Shown here in pieces: positions 53,129-62,500 of a stretch of DNA of 64,000 bases. The translations under genes and the position numbers were made by a program. How positions within the stretch are numbered: the first letter of the stretch is position 1; each line of letters starts with the position of its first letter. Under the pieces are notes generated by a model that was given only the letters and a program-made list of their open reading frames with translations, made no database searches and had not been told where the DNA came from. Origin of the DNA: UBA1368 sp964563125 (GTDB lineage Bacteria; Bacillota; Syntrophomonadia; Syntrophomonadales; Syntrophomonadaceae); NCBI GenBank assembly GCA_964563125.1, contig CAZLVY010000002.1:1-64000 (forward strand), given 5' to 3'.

Positions 53129-54053
53129 CGCGAGTGCCTCCCATCATCAGGAATAATAATGCCATGCGTACTGCAACCCCATTTGTAACCTGTTCATTTA
53201 TTAAAGCCTGAGTGCCATCGGCAATTTCGCTGGATATTTCTACGCCTCGGTTCATGGGTCCCGGGTGGAGAATAAGCACATCGTCTTTGGCCCGCTTCAG
53301 CTTTTCCTTATTTAACATATATAGATTGGAATATTCATCAAGTGACGGGAACAAGCCCGCATGCTGCCGCTCTTTTTGTATCCGTAAGATATTAATTACA
53401 TCTGCGCCCTCAAGAGCCTTGTTAAGATCGTAATAACATTTGACTCCCAGTTTTTCGATTTCCGGTGCCATTAAGGTTGAGGGGCCCACTACTCTAATTT
53501 CACAGCCAAATTTGCTTAGTCCGTATATATTGGAGCGTGCCACCCGGCTGTGTAATATATCGCCGACTATGGTTACTGTAAGTCCTTCCAATGTGCCTTT
53601 TTTTTCTTTAATGGTATAGAAATCCAGCAAGGCCTGGGTTGGATGTTCATTGGCACCATCCCCGGCATTAATGACCCGCATATTGGTATTACTAGCCACA
53701 TAATGAGCTGTTCCGCTCATAGCGTGTCTTAAGACCATTACATCAAATCCCATTACTTCAATTGTCTTAATAGTATCCCTTAAACTTTCCCCTTTTTGTA
53801 CACTGCTGGATGCTACTGCCAGGTTGACCGTGTCAGCACTCAAGTATTTGCCGGCTATTTCAAAAGAGGTGCGGGTTCTGGTGCTGGGTTCATAAAAAAC
53901 AGTCACCATTGCTTTGCCCCTTAGTGTAGGCACCTTTTTAATATCTCGTCTGATAATATCCTTCATGGGAACTGCTGTTTCAAGAATTAGTTCAATATCC
54001 TCTTTGTCCAAATCACGGATTCCCAGTAAATCTTTTTGTTGGGCTAATGTCAT
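53112..54053 (-). CDS. pyrB: Aspartate carbamoyltransferase, catalytic chain
   Basis: 313 aa. Carbamoyl-phosphate site FYEPSTRTRTSFEIA, SVQKGESLRDTIKTIE, MRVINAGDGANEHPTQALLD and VDVLMVLR-equivalent DVINILRIQKERQ, with LHPGPMNRGVEI near the end. It makes carbamoyl aspartate. No pyrI regulatory chain is seen, as in other Firmicutes. A PyrR attenuator lies in the 125 bp upstream. Confidence 0.96.
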   Translation of the reverse strand: MTLAQQKDLLGIRDLDKEDIELILETAVPMKDIIRRDIKKVPTLRGKAMVTVFYEPSTRTRTSFEIAGKYLSADTVNLAVASSSVQKGESLRDTIKTIEVMGFDVMVLRHAMSGTAHYVASNTNMRVINAGDGANEHPTQALLDFYTIKEKKGTLEGLTVTIVGDILHSRVARSNIYGLSKFGCEIRVVGPSTLMAPEIEKLGVKCYYDLNKALEGADVINILRIQKERQHAGLFPSLDEYSNLYMLNKEKLKRAKDDVLILHPGPMNRGVEISSEIADGTQALINEQVTNGVAVRMALLFLMMGGTRDEIAN

Positions 54054-54087
54054 TTTTGTTTAAAGCCTCCTCTCAATATGTTTATAT

Positions 54088-54178
54088 ACAAAAAAGCCTT
54101 CCCTAAACTGTGCAAGGAAGGCTTACATCTCGTCGCTTACTCCCTTGCCAGCCTCTCGGACTAGTTTAAAGGGCTTTT
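54088..54178 (-). promoter_or_regulatory. PyrR-dependent attenuator before pyrB
   Basis: On the minus strand AGTCCGAGAGGCTGGCAAGG (54144-54163 region) matches the PyrR-binding loop pattern TCCNGNGAGGYT. A terminator follows (AAGCCTTCC/GGAAGGCTT, then T6; 54091-54125), and GCAAGG/CCTTGC allows an alternative antiterminator. UMP-bound PyrR should favour termination. Confidence 0.85.
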
Positions 54179-54730
54179 TCATGAGTCTATTATCTCCTGT
54201 ATGACTACTAAATCCTGCTCGTCAAATTCCTTAACCAATACTGCTACATTTTCTTGCTTGGAGGTGGGGACATTTTTACCGACATAATCTGCTTTTATGG
54301 GCAACTCGCGGTGACCTCGATCAATCAGAACTGCCAGTTGAATACATTTGGGTCTGCCGATATCAATTAGCGCGTCCAATGCTGCTCTTATGGTTCGACC
54401 TGTATATAAAACATCATCTACTAAAATAATTATCTTGTTATTAATATTGAAATTTACTTCGGTGCGGTGAACCTGAGGTTGGGCTGCCAGTGTAGTTAAA
54501 TCATCGCGATATAGAGTTATGTCTAAAATGCCAACCGGAACCTTGAATCCTTCAATAGCCTCGATGCGTTCCGCTAATCGATATGCCAGTGGTCCACCCC
54601 GGCGCCTGATGCCTATTACCACTACATTTTCCACGCCCTTGTTCTTTTCAATAATCTCATGGGTTATTCGAGTCAGGGCTCTTTTTATATCCATCTCATC
54701 CATTAAGACATGTTTTTCGCGTAATTCCAC
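54179..54730 (-). CDS. pyrR: Bifunctional pyr operon attenuator / uracil phosphoribosyltransferase PyrR
   Basis: 183 aa. PRPP motif IIILVDDVLYTGRTIRAAL, IGIRRRGGPLAYRLAERI, and LDITLYRDDLTT typical of PyrR. It binds the leader RNA loops seen at 54088-54178 and 54754-54840 when UMP is high and causes termination; it also makes UMP from uracil weakly. First gene of the pyrimidine operon. Confidence 0.96.
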   Translation of the reverse strand: MELREKHVLMDEMDIKRALTRITHEIIEKNKGVENVVVIGIRRRGGPLAYRLAERIEAIEGFKVPVGILDITLYRDDLTTLAAQPQVHRTEVNFNINNKIIILVDDVLYTGRTIRAALDALIDIGRPKCIQLAVLIDRGHRELPIKADYVGKNVPTSKQENVAVLVKEFDEQDLVVIQEIIDS

Positions 54731-54753
54731 TATTTAACCTCCTTAATGCAGGC

Positions 54754-54840
54754 CATAAAAAAACCTACCGATTGGGCAAGGCAAAGGTAGGTGCACATTT
54801 GTTATATATTTGCCTTGCTAACCTCACAGGGTCAACTTAA
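54754..54840 (-). promoter_or_regulatory. PyrR-dependent attenuator before pyrR
   Basis: On the minus strand GACCCTGTGAGGTTAGCAAGG (54814-54834) fits the PyrR-binding loop. Downstream, ACCTACC/GGTAGGT with a T7 run (54756-54792) is the terminator. GCAAGGCAAA (minus strand, from 54818) pairs exactly with TTTGCCTTGC (54785-54776), giving the competing antiterminator. Confidence 0.87.
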
Positions 54841-54885
54841 AGGATCATTTACTGATAATGATTTTAATCAATGCTGTGTGGTATG

Positions 54886-55803
54886 TCAATTCATTTTTCC
54901 CAGATTATCAATAATATTTTGCAAATATTCAGGAATGTCTGAATTGAACTCCATATACTCTTCCGTAGATGGGTGGATAAAACCTAATACACATGCATGA
55001 AGAGCCTGACATTCCAAATTAAAATGTTTTTTGACCGGTCCATATAAAGGATCACCGACTACCGCATGATTAATATAAGAAAAATGCACTCTTATCTGAT
55101 GAGTACGGCCGGTTAGTAATTTAACTTTTACCAGTGAGTAGTCTTTAAATCTATTTAAAACCTGATATTCACTAATCGCCATTTTACCATCTTTAACTAC
55201 CGCCATTTTTTTTCGGTCGCTTTTGCTGCGTCCGATGGGGGCTTCAATAGTACCCAATTTCTCACTGATAATGCCATGCACTAAAGCTATATACTGCCGG
55301 TTAATAGTATGATCCTTGATCTGCTTAGCCAGATGGCGGTGAGCCTGATCATTTTTCGCAACTACCAGGAGTCCTGAAGTATCTTTATCCAAACGATGAA
55401 CAATTCCCGGTCTTAACTCTCCGTTAATACCTGACAAGTCTTTAACATGATATAACAGAGCATTGACCAGGGTATTATCCCAGTTGCCATGGGCAGGATG
55501 TACTACCATTCCCTGAGGTTTATTAATTACCACCAGATCTTTATCCTGATAGATAATATTTAAAGGAATATCCTGAGCCAATATTTCAACCTGTTTAGGT
55601 TCAGGAATAATAACAGTAATTTCTTCGCCTTCTTTTAGGTGGTAACTGGCTTTCTTGATAGCGCCATTAACAGTTATCTTGCCATCATCCAATAGTATTT
55701 TGACCATGGTACGAGATAAATATTCCAAATGATCAGCAACGAAAGCATCTAGTCTTTCTCCTTCTAATTCTTCATTTACAATTAATAATTCTTGTTTAGA
55801 CAT
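54886..55803 (-). CDS. RluD-family 23S rRNA/tRNA pseudouridine synthase
   Basis: 305 aa. N-terminal S4 RNA-binding domain (ERLDAFVADHLEYLSRTMVKILLDDGKITVNG), then the RluA/RluD catalytic domain with the Asp nucleophile in IVHRLDKDTSGLLVVAKN and LLTGRTHQIRVHF. It isomerises uridine in rRNA or tRNA; the target base cannot be read. It overlaps lspA by 8 bp, a common arrangement in Firmicutes (lspA-rluD-pyrR). Confidence 0.93.
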   Translation of the reverse strand: MSKQELLIVNEELEGERLDAFVADHLEYLSRTMVKILLDDGKITVNGAIKKASYHLKEGEEITVIIPEPKQVEILAQDIPLNIIYQDKDLVVINKPQGMVVHPAHGNWDNTLVNALLYHVKDLSGINGELRPGIVHRLDKDTSGLLVVAKNDQAHRHLAKQIKDHTINRQYIALVHGIISEKLGTIEAPIGRSKSDRKKMAVVKDGKMAISEYQVLNRFKDYSLVKVKLLTGRTHQIRVHFSYINHAVVGDPLYGPVKKHFNLECQALHACVLGFIHPSTEEYMEFNSDIPEYLQNIIDNLGKMN

Positions 55804-56245
55804 CTGCCTTATCTTGCTCCTCGCTTTTAAAGGTATATATAATTAAGAGTATACCGCCGCATACAATTGCCATATCAGCTACATTAAATACCGGCCACCA
55901 ACCCAGGTCAAAAAAGTCAATCACATATTGATATCTAAAGCGGTCGATGAGGTTTCCAATTGCTCCACCGGTAATAATTCCCAGGATTATTTGTATGTTA
56001 TTGGGCAGCGGGTTTCTATAATTATATACACTAATAACCAAAACTGCTAAAACAGCACTAACAATAAAAATCCAGGTATTACCTGCAAAAAGCCCAAAAG
56101 CAGCACCCTGGTTTTGCACATAAGTGAGTGAAATAATGCCTTTTATAAGCGGAATACTGTTGCCGAATTCCATATTACTAATAACCAGCCATTTGGAAAT
56201 TTGGTCGATTATTACGACAAGCAACATACTAATCCAAAAGCGCAC
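55796..56245 (-). CDS. lspA: Lipoprotein signal peptidase (signal peptidase II)
   Basis: 149 aa, GTG start after GGAGAAATTCT. Four membrane helices; the catalytic Asp pair is in GAIGNLIDRFRY and PVFNVADMAI, with LTYVQNQGAAFGLF typical of the family. It cleaves the signal peptides of lipoproteins such as those at 1918 and 24701 after diacylglyceryl addition. Confidence 0.95.
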   Translation of the reverse strand: MRFWISMLLVVIIDQISKWLVISNMEFGNSIPLIKGIISLTYVQNQGAAFGLFAGNTWIFIVSAVLAVLVISVYNYRNPLPNNIQIILGIITGGAIGNLIDRFRYQYVIDFFDLGWWPVFNVADMAIVCGGILLIIYTFKSEEQDKADV

Positions 56246-56391
56246 AGAATTTCTCCTTTTTCTAAAGTATTTTTAGCTTCTGACTTATAATAACATTCCG
56301 GCAATTTATATAGCAAAAGAGATTTGATATACATCTAAACAATCACTCATATTTCCCAGACCGGATACTGCCAGCGAAGATGTATGATAGT

Positions 56392-57126
56392 TTATAAAGC
56401 TTTCATCTTTTCAATAACCTGTTGGTGTGCAAACCGCTCAAAGCTATCATCAAGCGTATTCTTAATTACAACTCCTTTTCGATCTGCCATAGCCCGAATT
56501 AAAAAATCAGCTATATGAGGGTTTTTTGGCAGTAGGGGGCCATGCAGATAGGTTCCAATTAAATTTTTATACCATAGGCCTTCACTGCCATCTTCACCAT
56601 TGTTGCCGTGACCCTTAATTACGGTGCCAAAGGGGCTCAATTTCTGATCATTCAGATAGGTTCTGCCACCGTGGTTTTCAAATCCTACCACACTAAATTT
56701 TTGTCCATTTATGTCGCTCTCTATTACAATGTTACCTATTAAGCGGTTTTTTCTGCCCTCAGTATGCAGATCAAAAAAGCCCAAACCATTTAAAATACTT
56801 CCATCGTGTGATCTATAATAGTTTCCTAATAGTTGATAAGCTCCGCATATACATAAAGCCGGCAGACCATCTTCTATTTCCTGCATTAACTTATCTGCTT
56901 TAACCAGGAGATCATTGTAAACCAGTCCCTGTTCACGGTCAGACCCCCCACCCATAAAAATCATATCGATATTGGAAAAATCAATTTTATCATTCAGATA
57001 AAGAGACTGTATTTCACAATTATGTCCATAGTCGTTAATACGCTTTTGCAGACATAGCAAATTACCTCTGTCACCATAGAGGTTCATTAAATCCGGATAC
57101 ATATGAGCAATTACAAATCGTTTCAT
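56392..57126 (-). CDS. gatD: Lipid II isoglutaminyl synthase, glutaminase subunit
   Basis: 244 aa. CobB/CobQ-type class I amidotransferase: YPDLMNLYGDRGNL, MGGGSDREQ, and the catalytic Cys in ALCICGAYQLLG; His in GTYLHGPLLPKNP. It provides ammonia to MurT (gene 56 bp upstream) for amidation of D-glutamate in lipid II. Unlike the CarA of this window, its nucleophile Cys is present. Confidence 0.92.
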   Translation of the reverse strand: MKRFVIAHMYPDLMNLYGDRGNLLCLQKRINDYGHNCEIQSLYLNDKIDFSNIDMIFMGGGSDREQGLVYNDLLVKADKLMQEIEDGLPALCICGAYQLLGNYYRSHDGSILNGLGFFDLHTEGRKNRLIGNIVIESDINGQKFSVVGFENHGGRTYLNDQKLSPFGTVIKGHGNNGEDGSEGLWYKNLIGTYLHGPLLPKNPHIADFLIRAMADRKGVVIKNTLDDSFERFAHQQVIEKMKAL

Positions 57127-57182
57127 GGCTTTTCCCTCTTATAATATTAATTGTTCTAACTTACTGCCGCCCGCTTTATATA

Positions 57183-58571
57183 TTAATAGTTTCTGCTGCG
57201 TTGTTTCTCAGCTATAACATCCACCGATTGCTGCTGCATTTTCAGCAGGATCTTACGACAGGCAAATAGGGCCGTATAGGTACAGAGTATATAAGCTGCT
57301 TCGCTTTCAATTTTTGCTGCTTTCGTTATACCATCCTGAAGCCGGGATTGAATAAATATACGGTCGGTATCAAAACCGGCATACTTTATCCGCAATGCCA
57401 TATCTCCACTGCGCTGTCCCGAACAAATAACTGCTTCAATACCTGACTCGGCCTGAGCAATTACTTCCACATCCGCATCCCAAATCCAGGAAATGTCGCG
57501 GCCATCAGCGGCATTATCATTTAAGGCAATAAACAGCGCTTTGCTGGCGGGATCCTGGCCCAGCATGTTCAGACTTTGATTGAGACCGGTTGGATTTTTC
57601 ACTAATACCAGGAGATATGGTTTGCCGTTAATTATAAATTTTTCCATCCTGCCGGCCCGCGGTTGATACTTAAGGATTGCTCTTTGGATAACGTCGTCAT
57701 CTATACCCAGACGTTTAGCCATAGAGACTGCGGCAAGTATATTATAGGCATTGTAAAATCCTTGATAAGAGCTGTTTATTGCCAGTTCATTGATTTTCAA
57801 ACTTATACCCGGGGTCATCTGCAGGTCATCTGCGCAATAATCCCGGTCTGGATTATGATTATTACAATTAGGACAATGGTATTTTCCCAATTGTGCATAA
57901 TGATAGCGCTGATAAGATAATTCATGACCACAAACTACACAGTAACGGCCTTCCCGACTGTCACTACTGGCGAATTCATCGTACATGGTATCAGTAAAAC
58001 CGTAATACCATGACTTTAAATTGGTTTGCTGCTGAAAATTAGACAGCAGCGGGTCATCAGCGTTTAATACCAACTCCAGGTTGTAGTCACGCACTGAATT
58101 TTTGATAAGATTAATGGTATAATCCAGTTCTCCATACCTGTCCAACTGATCTCGGAAAAAATTGGTGATCAGCAGTACTTTTACCTGGACCTCTTTGAGC
58201 AGGAGCGGCACATTCGCTTCATCAGTTTCCAGGAGGGCATAATCAAATTGACGGGTGCCGATCAGGTTGCTGGATTTAATAAAGGCTGTAGTTATACCGT
58301 TGAGCATATTGGCGCCTGCCTGATTATGCACATAAGAGCCGCCGCTTTCCTTGATGATTTCAGCTATCATATTGCTGGTGGTGGTTTTTCCGTTGGTCCC
58401 GGTGATAATAATTATTTCGCGGTTGATATTGTGAGCAAGGTCTGACAGTATATGCGGGTATACTTTGCGAGCCAATTGACCGGGAAAATCCGTTCCTTGA
58501 TTTCCGGCTATGCGGCTGAAAACTATGGCTAACTTACCAACTAAAATAGCAATTATTTTAAGTAAAATCAT
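57183..58571 (-). CDS. murT: Lipid II isoglutaminyl synthase, Mur ligase-like subunit
   Basis: 462 aa. ATP site ITGTNGKTTTSNMI, LETDEANVP and NFFRDQLDRYGELD mark MurT. An inserted Cys4 zinc ribbon (YCVVCGHELSY...YHCPNCNN, residues ~210-240) is the MurT-specific feature, and the C-terminal DUF1727 domain follows. It activates the alpha-carboxyl of D-Glu in lipid II and uses ammonia from GatD. Confidence 0.94.
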   Translation of the reverse strand: MILLKIIAILVGKLAIVFSRIAGNQGTDFPGQLARKVYPHILSDLAHNINREIIIITGTNGKTTTSNMIAEIIKESGGSYVHNQAGANMLNGITTAFIKSSNLIGTRQFDYALLETDEANVPLLLKEVQVKVLLITNFFRDQLDRYGELDYTINLIKNSVRDYNLELVLNADDPLLSNFQQQTNLKSWYYGFTDTMYDEFASSDSREGRYCVVCGHELSYQRYHYAQLGKYHCPNCNNHNPDRDYCADDLQMTPGISLKINELAINSSYQGFYNAYNILAAVSMAKRLGIDDDVIQRAILKYQPRAGRMEKFIINGKPYLLVLVKNPTGLNQSLNMLGQDPASKALFIALNDNAADGRDISWIWDADVEVIAQAESGIEAVICSGQRSGDMALRIKYAGFDTDRIFIQSRLQDGITKAAKIESEAAYILCTYTALFACRKILLKMQQQSVDVIAEKQRSRNY

Positions 58572-58681
58572 ATGCTAATTCCCTCTCCTGCGATTAGCGC
58601 TACAGATTTTTTCAATACAGCAGAACTGGAGCATGCTTAGCACCCCCCAGTTCGATTAACACATTTGATTATAAACTAAAG

Positions 58682-59878
58682 TTAATTTCCAAACCAGTAA
58701 CTAACGTCCAACATACTATGGGGACGATAGAATCGCCCAGACAATAAACTTTCATATACTTCTTCCAGCTTCAATGCCATGTTTCGCGAAGATAAGGTCT
58801 GAGCCTTAATCAGCGCATTGGCTTTAAATTTTCTATAAAGGACATCATCACCCAGTACTCTGCAAATAGCCCCGGCTAATTCATCAATGTCCAGTTTGGT
58901 GAGAATTCCGTCCACACCGTCGCCGACCATTTCCGAAACTCCACTGGCGCTTACTGCTACCACCGGTAAACCAGCAGCCATTGCTTCTACTAAAACCAGT
59001 CCCTGCGTCTCGGTCAGCGAAGAAAAAACAAACAAGTCAGATGCATAGTAAATTTTAATTAAGGTGTCAAAAGGATGAGCACCGGTAAAAACTATATCTC
59101 TATCAAGGGTAAATCCTAATTTAACTGCCAGATCCTTTAGTTCTGTTTCCATTGGCCCCTGGGCAGTAATTACCAGAGTGGTATTAGGGCGTCGTTCAGA
59201 TACCTCTTTAAATGTTTTAATTAAAAACTCAAGATTCTTCTCTTTAGTCAATCTTCCCACAAACAATAATATTTTATTTTCGGCAGGAATAGGATAGCGA
59301 TCACGCAGCCAGTTGGTTTCATCCGTAACAAACTTATCAACTGGTACACCAGTAGGTATTACTGTTATTGGAGTTTTAACTTCATAAGTATTGAGTAACT
59401 CTAAAATTTCTAAACTGGGTGCTATTACATGATCACATTTATCACAAAATTTACGGCTGAATTTCACAGTCATATCTTTGGCGAAATCCTGGGCTACCGG
59501 GAAATAATGTGTGTATTGTTCATATTGAGTATGATAAGTAAATACTATGGGCAAACGAAATCGCTTGGCATAGTGAAGTCCTACCCTTCCCATAATAGCT
59601 GGTGACTGAACATGTATAATATCCAATTTAAGCCTTTTAATCTGTTGTCCCATACCCGGCAATACAGGAATGGCAAGAGAAAAATCCGGATTAGTTGGCG
59701 CAGGCAGTGAATAGTATCTGAACACATCCGGTTCGTATTCATGATAGTTAGGATAACTGGGAGCAAAAATAAATACTTCATGCCCTAACTTTATTAACTC
59801 TTCTTTAAAAGTACAAATTGAGGTAACTACACCGCTGGTATATGGCTTATAGCTATCAGTAAAAATTCCAATGCGCAT
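58682..59878 (-). CDS. Glycosyltransferase family 4
   Basis: 398 aa. N-terminal Rossmann half MRIGIFTDSYKPYTSGVVTSI, central FVGRLTKEKNLEFLIK and the donor-site motif FSSLTETQGLVLVEAMAAGLPVVA (E-x7-E) typical of GT4 enzymes. The N-terminal pattern is that of alpha-glucosyl-diacylglycerol synthases, so a membrane glycolipid product is possible. This is inferred; the acceptor is not proven. Confidence 0.88.
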   Translation of the reverse strand: MRIGIFTDSYKPYTSGVVTSICTFKEELIKLGHEVFIFAPSYPNYHEYEPDVFRYYSLPAPTNPDFSLAIPVLPGMGQQIKRLKLDIIHVQSPAIMGRVGLHYAKRFRLPIVFTYHTQYEQYTHYFPVAQDFAKDMTVKFSRKFCDKCDHVIAPSLEILELLNTYEVKTPITVIPTGVPVDKFVTDETNWLRDRYPIPAENKILLFVGRLTKEKNLEFLIKTFKEVSERRPNTTLVITAQGPMETELKDLAVKLGFTLDRDIVFTGAHPFDTLIKIYYASDLFVFSSLTETQGLVLVEAMAAGLPVVAVSASGVSEMVGDGVDGILTKLDIDELAGAICRVLGDDVLYRKFKANALIKAQTLSSRNMALKLEEVYESLLSGRFYRPHSMLDVSYWFGN

Positions 59879-59907
59879 TGCGGCTTCCCTCCTAAGATTT
59901 TGTTGTC

Positions 59908-60354
59908 TTATTCTTCGTAGAACTCATAACCGGCTACCTGAAAAGTCTCTCCAAAATCAAGTGCATCAGGTGAATCATTATAATTTTCTTGATAATTGCC
60001 CAGAACAATTTTTTCTCTTTGGCGGGCACAAGCTGAACAAAGAGTCGTGTTAATCAAACGGTCCAGACGTCCTAAGTCTATCGCATTCCCGCAATTATCG
60101 CAAATCCCATAGAGGCCTTGATCCAGTCTTTCCAATGCTTGATCAAGCTTTTTTAACTCAAATTCCATCAATTCCAAAAAAGCATAATCTTTTTCTCTTT
60201 CATATAATTCTGAACCAGTATCAGCAGGATGTTGATCATACATAGAAAGCTCATCAATCATTTCTGCTATGGGAACACGAAATGCTGCTTGTTTTTTTTG
60301 TATGTTTGCTTCAATCTCATTTTTTTTAGTTAAAAGTCTTTCCCTGTAATCCAC
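59908..60354 (-). CDS. TraR/DksA-family zinc-finger protein, YteA-like
   Basis: 148 aa from a GTG at 60354 with GAGGTG six bases before; an earlier GTG 9 bp upstream lacks this. A long N-terminal coiled coil (RLLTKKNEIEANIQKKQAA...LELMEFELKKLDQALERLDQG) is followed by a Cys4 zinc finger (YGICDNCGNAID...TTLCSACARQRE). The lengths fit the YteA group of Firmicutes, related to DksA. Whether it binds RNA polymerase is unknown. Confidence 0.85.
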   Translation of the reverse strand: MDYRERLLTKKNEIEANIQKKQAAFRVPIAEMIDELSMYDQHPADTGSELYEREKDYAFLELMEFELKKLDQALERLDQGLYGICDNCGNAIDLGRLDRLINTTLCSACARQREKIVLGNYQENYNDSPDALDFGETFQVAGYEFYEE

Positions 60355-60371
60355 AGAACACACCTCAAACT

Positions 60372-60713
60372 CTATTTAAAATAAGTTACAAATCCTCCCA
60401 CTCGCAACTGTGTTTGTACAATTTGCACCAGTTCAGCTATAAATTCTCCAATCACCGGTATATTAATCAGAATAATCTTTTGCATAAAATATATTATAAT
60501 ACCAGCTAAGATAGTAAATCCAATTGCGGTACCAAACCCCCGGGATAGTCCTTGCAAAAAATTGATATATAGCAGGCGGCGCGGGTTATCTAACATCTGG
60601 ACATATTCTGCTAAACGCATTTTTTCCATATTAACAGCCAATTCATCAATCTTTTCCACCAATTTTTCCTGGGTGCTTATATTCTCTTTTTTTTGCACCG
60701 GTCTGTACTTCAA
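60372..60713 (-). CDS. DUF5665-type small membrane protein
   Basis: 113 aa, TTG start with GGAGGGGGG upstream. An N-terminal charged helix precedes LDNPRRLLYINFLQGLSRGFGTAIGFTILAGIIIYFM, a Gly-rich membrane helix, then a second amphipathic helix. The pattern RRLLxxNFLxGxxRGxGxAIG fits DUF5665. Function unknown. It is encoded just upstream of the DksA-like gene on the same strand. Confidence 0.75.
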   Translation of the reverse strand: MKYRPVQKKENISTQEKLVEKIDELAVNMEKMRLAEYVQMLDNPRRLLYINFLQGLSRGFGTAIGFTILAGIIIYFMQKIILINIPVIGEFIAELVQIVQTQLRVGGFVTYFK

Positions 60714-60785
60714 GATTACCCCCCTCCTATCTACTAATAGTTATTATTACCCTGACAATTATATAACATTCACTTTTCTACTTTT

Positions 60786-62153
60786 CTAATTGTTTAAAGC
60801 ATGAATAGGCGCAGGGATCCTGCCTTGTCTATTAATAAAAGCAGTAGATGAGAACAGGCTTACTGCCATAACCGGTGCCCTTCCCAGTAATCCGCCAAAT
60901 TCCACCCAATCTCCTACCTTCTTACCCGGAGCAGGTATGAGTCTAACTGCGGTAGTCTTTCGGTTTATCATTCCTATCGCTGCTTCATCAGCAATAATAC
61001 CGGAAATAGTTGAGGCTGGTGTATCTCCAGGTATTGCAATCATATCAAGACCCACTGAACAAACGCATGTCATGGCTTCCAGTTTGTCTATGTTTAAAGC
61101 CCCGGCAACAACAGATTCCATCATGCCTGCATCTTCACTAACCGGTATAAAAGCACCTGACAGACCGCCTACATTGGAAGATGCCATGGCGCCGCCTTTT
61201 TTTACCGCATCATTTAACATGGCCAGGGCAGCAGTACTCCCATGAGCACCGACCTTCTCCAGGCCCATTGACATTAGTATATCTGCTACACTATCACCGA
61301 TAGCAGGTGTAGGTGCCAGAGAAACATCGACAATACCAAATGGCACTCCTAATCTTTCTGATGCTGCCTTTCCAACTAACTCACCCATACGGGTTATTTT
61401 AAAAGCAGTATTTTTTATAATACTGGCTAAATCGCCAAAACTTGCATCAGGATGTTTTTTAACCGCATTTAATATTACTCCCGGTCCACTTATACCAATA
61501 TTGATTATTGATTCTGCTTCTCCTATGCCGTGGAAGGCTCCCGCCATAAAAGGATTATCCTCAACTGCATTGCAAAATATAACCAGTTTTGCACATCCCA
61601 GTCCATTCCGGTCACCTGTCAGTTCTGCAGTTTCTTTTATTATTATTCCCATTTGATAAACGGCATCCATATTTATTCCGGCTTTGCTGGTACCAATGTT
61701 CACTGAAGCACATACTCTCTCAGTAGTTGCCAGTGTTTCAGGTATCGCTTCAATTAAAGCCCGGTCACCATTGCTGTAACCTTTGTGCACCAGGGCCGTA
61801 AAACCACCGATAAAATTAACTCCTACATCCTGCGCTGCCTTGTCCAGATAGCGGCCAATTATAACCATGTCGTCGCGGGAAAGTCCATTACCAACAATAG
61901 ATACCGGCGATACTGCTATTCTTTTATTAATTATAGGTATTCCATATAACTTTTCGATTTCATCACCGACTTTTACGAGATTTTTCGCGTAGTCAGTTAT
62001 TTTGGCATAAACTTTTTCACCTGTTTTGATACCATCGCTGTCACGGCAATCCTGAATGTTGATTCCCATGGTAATAGTTCTTATATCAAGGTTTTCAGTT
62101 TGCACCATTTTAATAGTTTCCATTATTTCATCTTTGCTGATACTAAATGGCAT
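60786..62153 (-). CDS. PFL-family (DUF711) protein
   Basis: 455 aa from ATG 62153, which follows AAGGGGTG; a 36-bp longer frame is not needed. The DUF711 pattern is seen throughout (VRTITMGINIQDC, NFIGGFTALVHKG, NIGTSKAGINMDAV, GLGCAKLVIFCN, DVSLAPTPAIGDSVADIL). The fold is related to pyruvate formate-lyase-type barrels by name only; no glycyl-radical motif was checked or is evident, so enzyme activity is unproven. It usually pairs with an ACT protein gene, as here (55 bp upstream). Confidence 0.9.
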   Translation of the reverse strand: MPFSISKDEIMETIKMVQTENLDIRTITMGINIQDCRDSDGIKTGEKVYAKITDYAKNLVKVGDEIEKLYGIPIINKRIAVSPVSIVGNGLSRDDMVIIGRYLDKAAQDVGVNFIGGFTALVHKGYSNGDRALIEAIPETLATTERVCASVNIGTSKAGINMDAVYQMGIIIKETAELTGDRNGLGCAKLVIFCNAVEDNPFMAGAFHGIGEAESIINIGISGPGVILNAVKKHPDASFGDLASIIKNTAFKITRMGELVGKAASERLGVPFGIVDVSLAPTPAIGDSVADILMSMGLEKVGAHGSTAALAMLNDAVKKGGAMASSNVGGLSGAFIPVSEDAGMMESVVAGALNIDKLEAMTCVCSVGLDMIAIPGDTPASTISGIIADEAAIGMINRKTTAVRLIPAPGKKVGDWVEFGGLLGRAPVMAVSLFSSTAFINRQGRIPAPIHALNN

Positions 62154-62207
62154 TATTTTCACCCCTTTTATGTAACAAGGGGAAGACATGCTTCCCCCAT
62201 TACAGTT

Positions 62208-62489
62208 CTATATGCGATGCATAAATTTAAATATATCTTCATGTTGGACAGTTATTTCCAGGTGCAGTGGTTCTCCCTGCTCTTGCAGAAGTCTTTTCAG
62301 CTCTCCTACGTCTAACTGACTGCCGGCAATATCTGCTACCATTATCATAGTAAAAAACCCTTGCAAAATGGTTTGACTGATATCAAGTATATTAATACTA
62401 TTTTGCGCCAGTATTGCTGAGACCTTAGCAATGATTCCCACCTGGTCATGCCCTAAAACGGTGATTATTATTTTTTCAGTTTCCTCCAA
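62208..62489 (-). CDS. ACT-domain protein (UPF0237 type)
   Basis: 93 aa, one to two ACT motifs: KIIITVLGHDQVGIIAKVSAILAQNSINILDISQTI and a following FTMIMVADIAGS. ACT domains bind amino acids and regulate. It precedes the PFL-family gene, a conserved pairing in Firmicutes. Confidence 0.9.
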   Translation of the reverse strand: MEETEKIIITVLGHDQVGIIAKVSAILAQNSINILDISQTILQGFFTMIMVADIAGSQLDVGELKRLLQEQGEPLHLEITVQHEDIFKFMHRI

Positions 62490-62500
62490 AGCGCTTCCTC

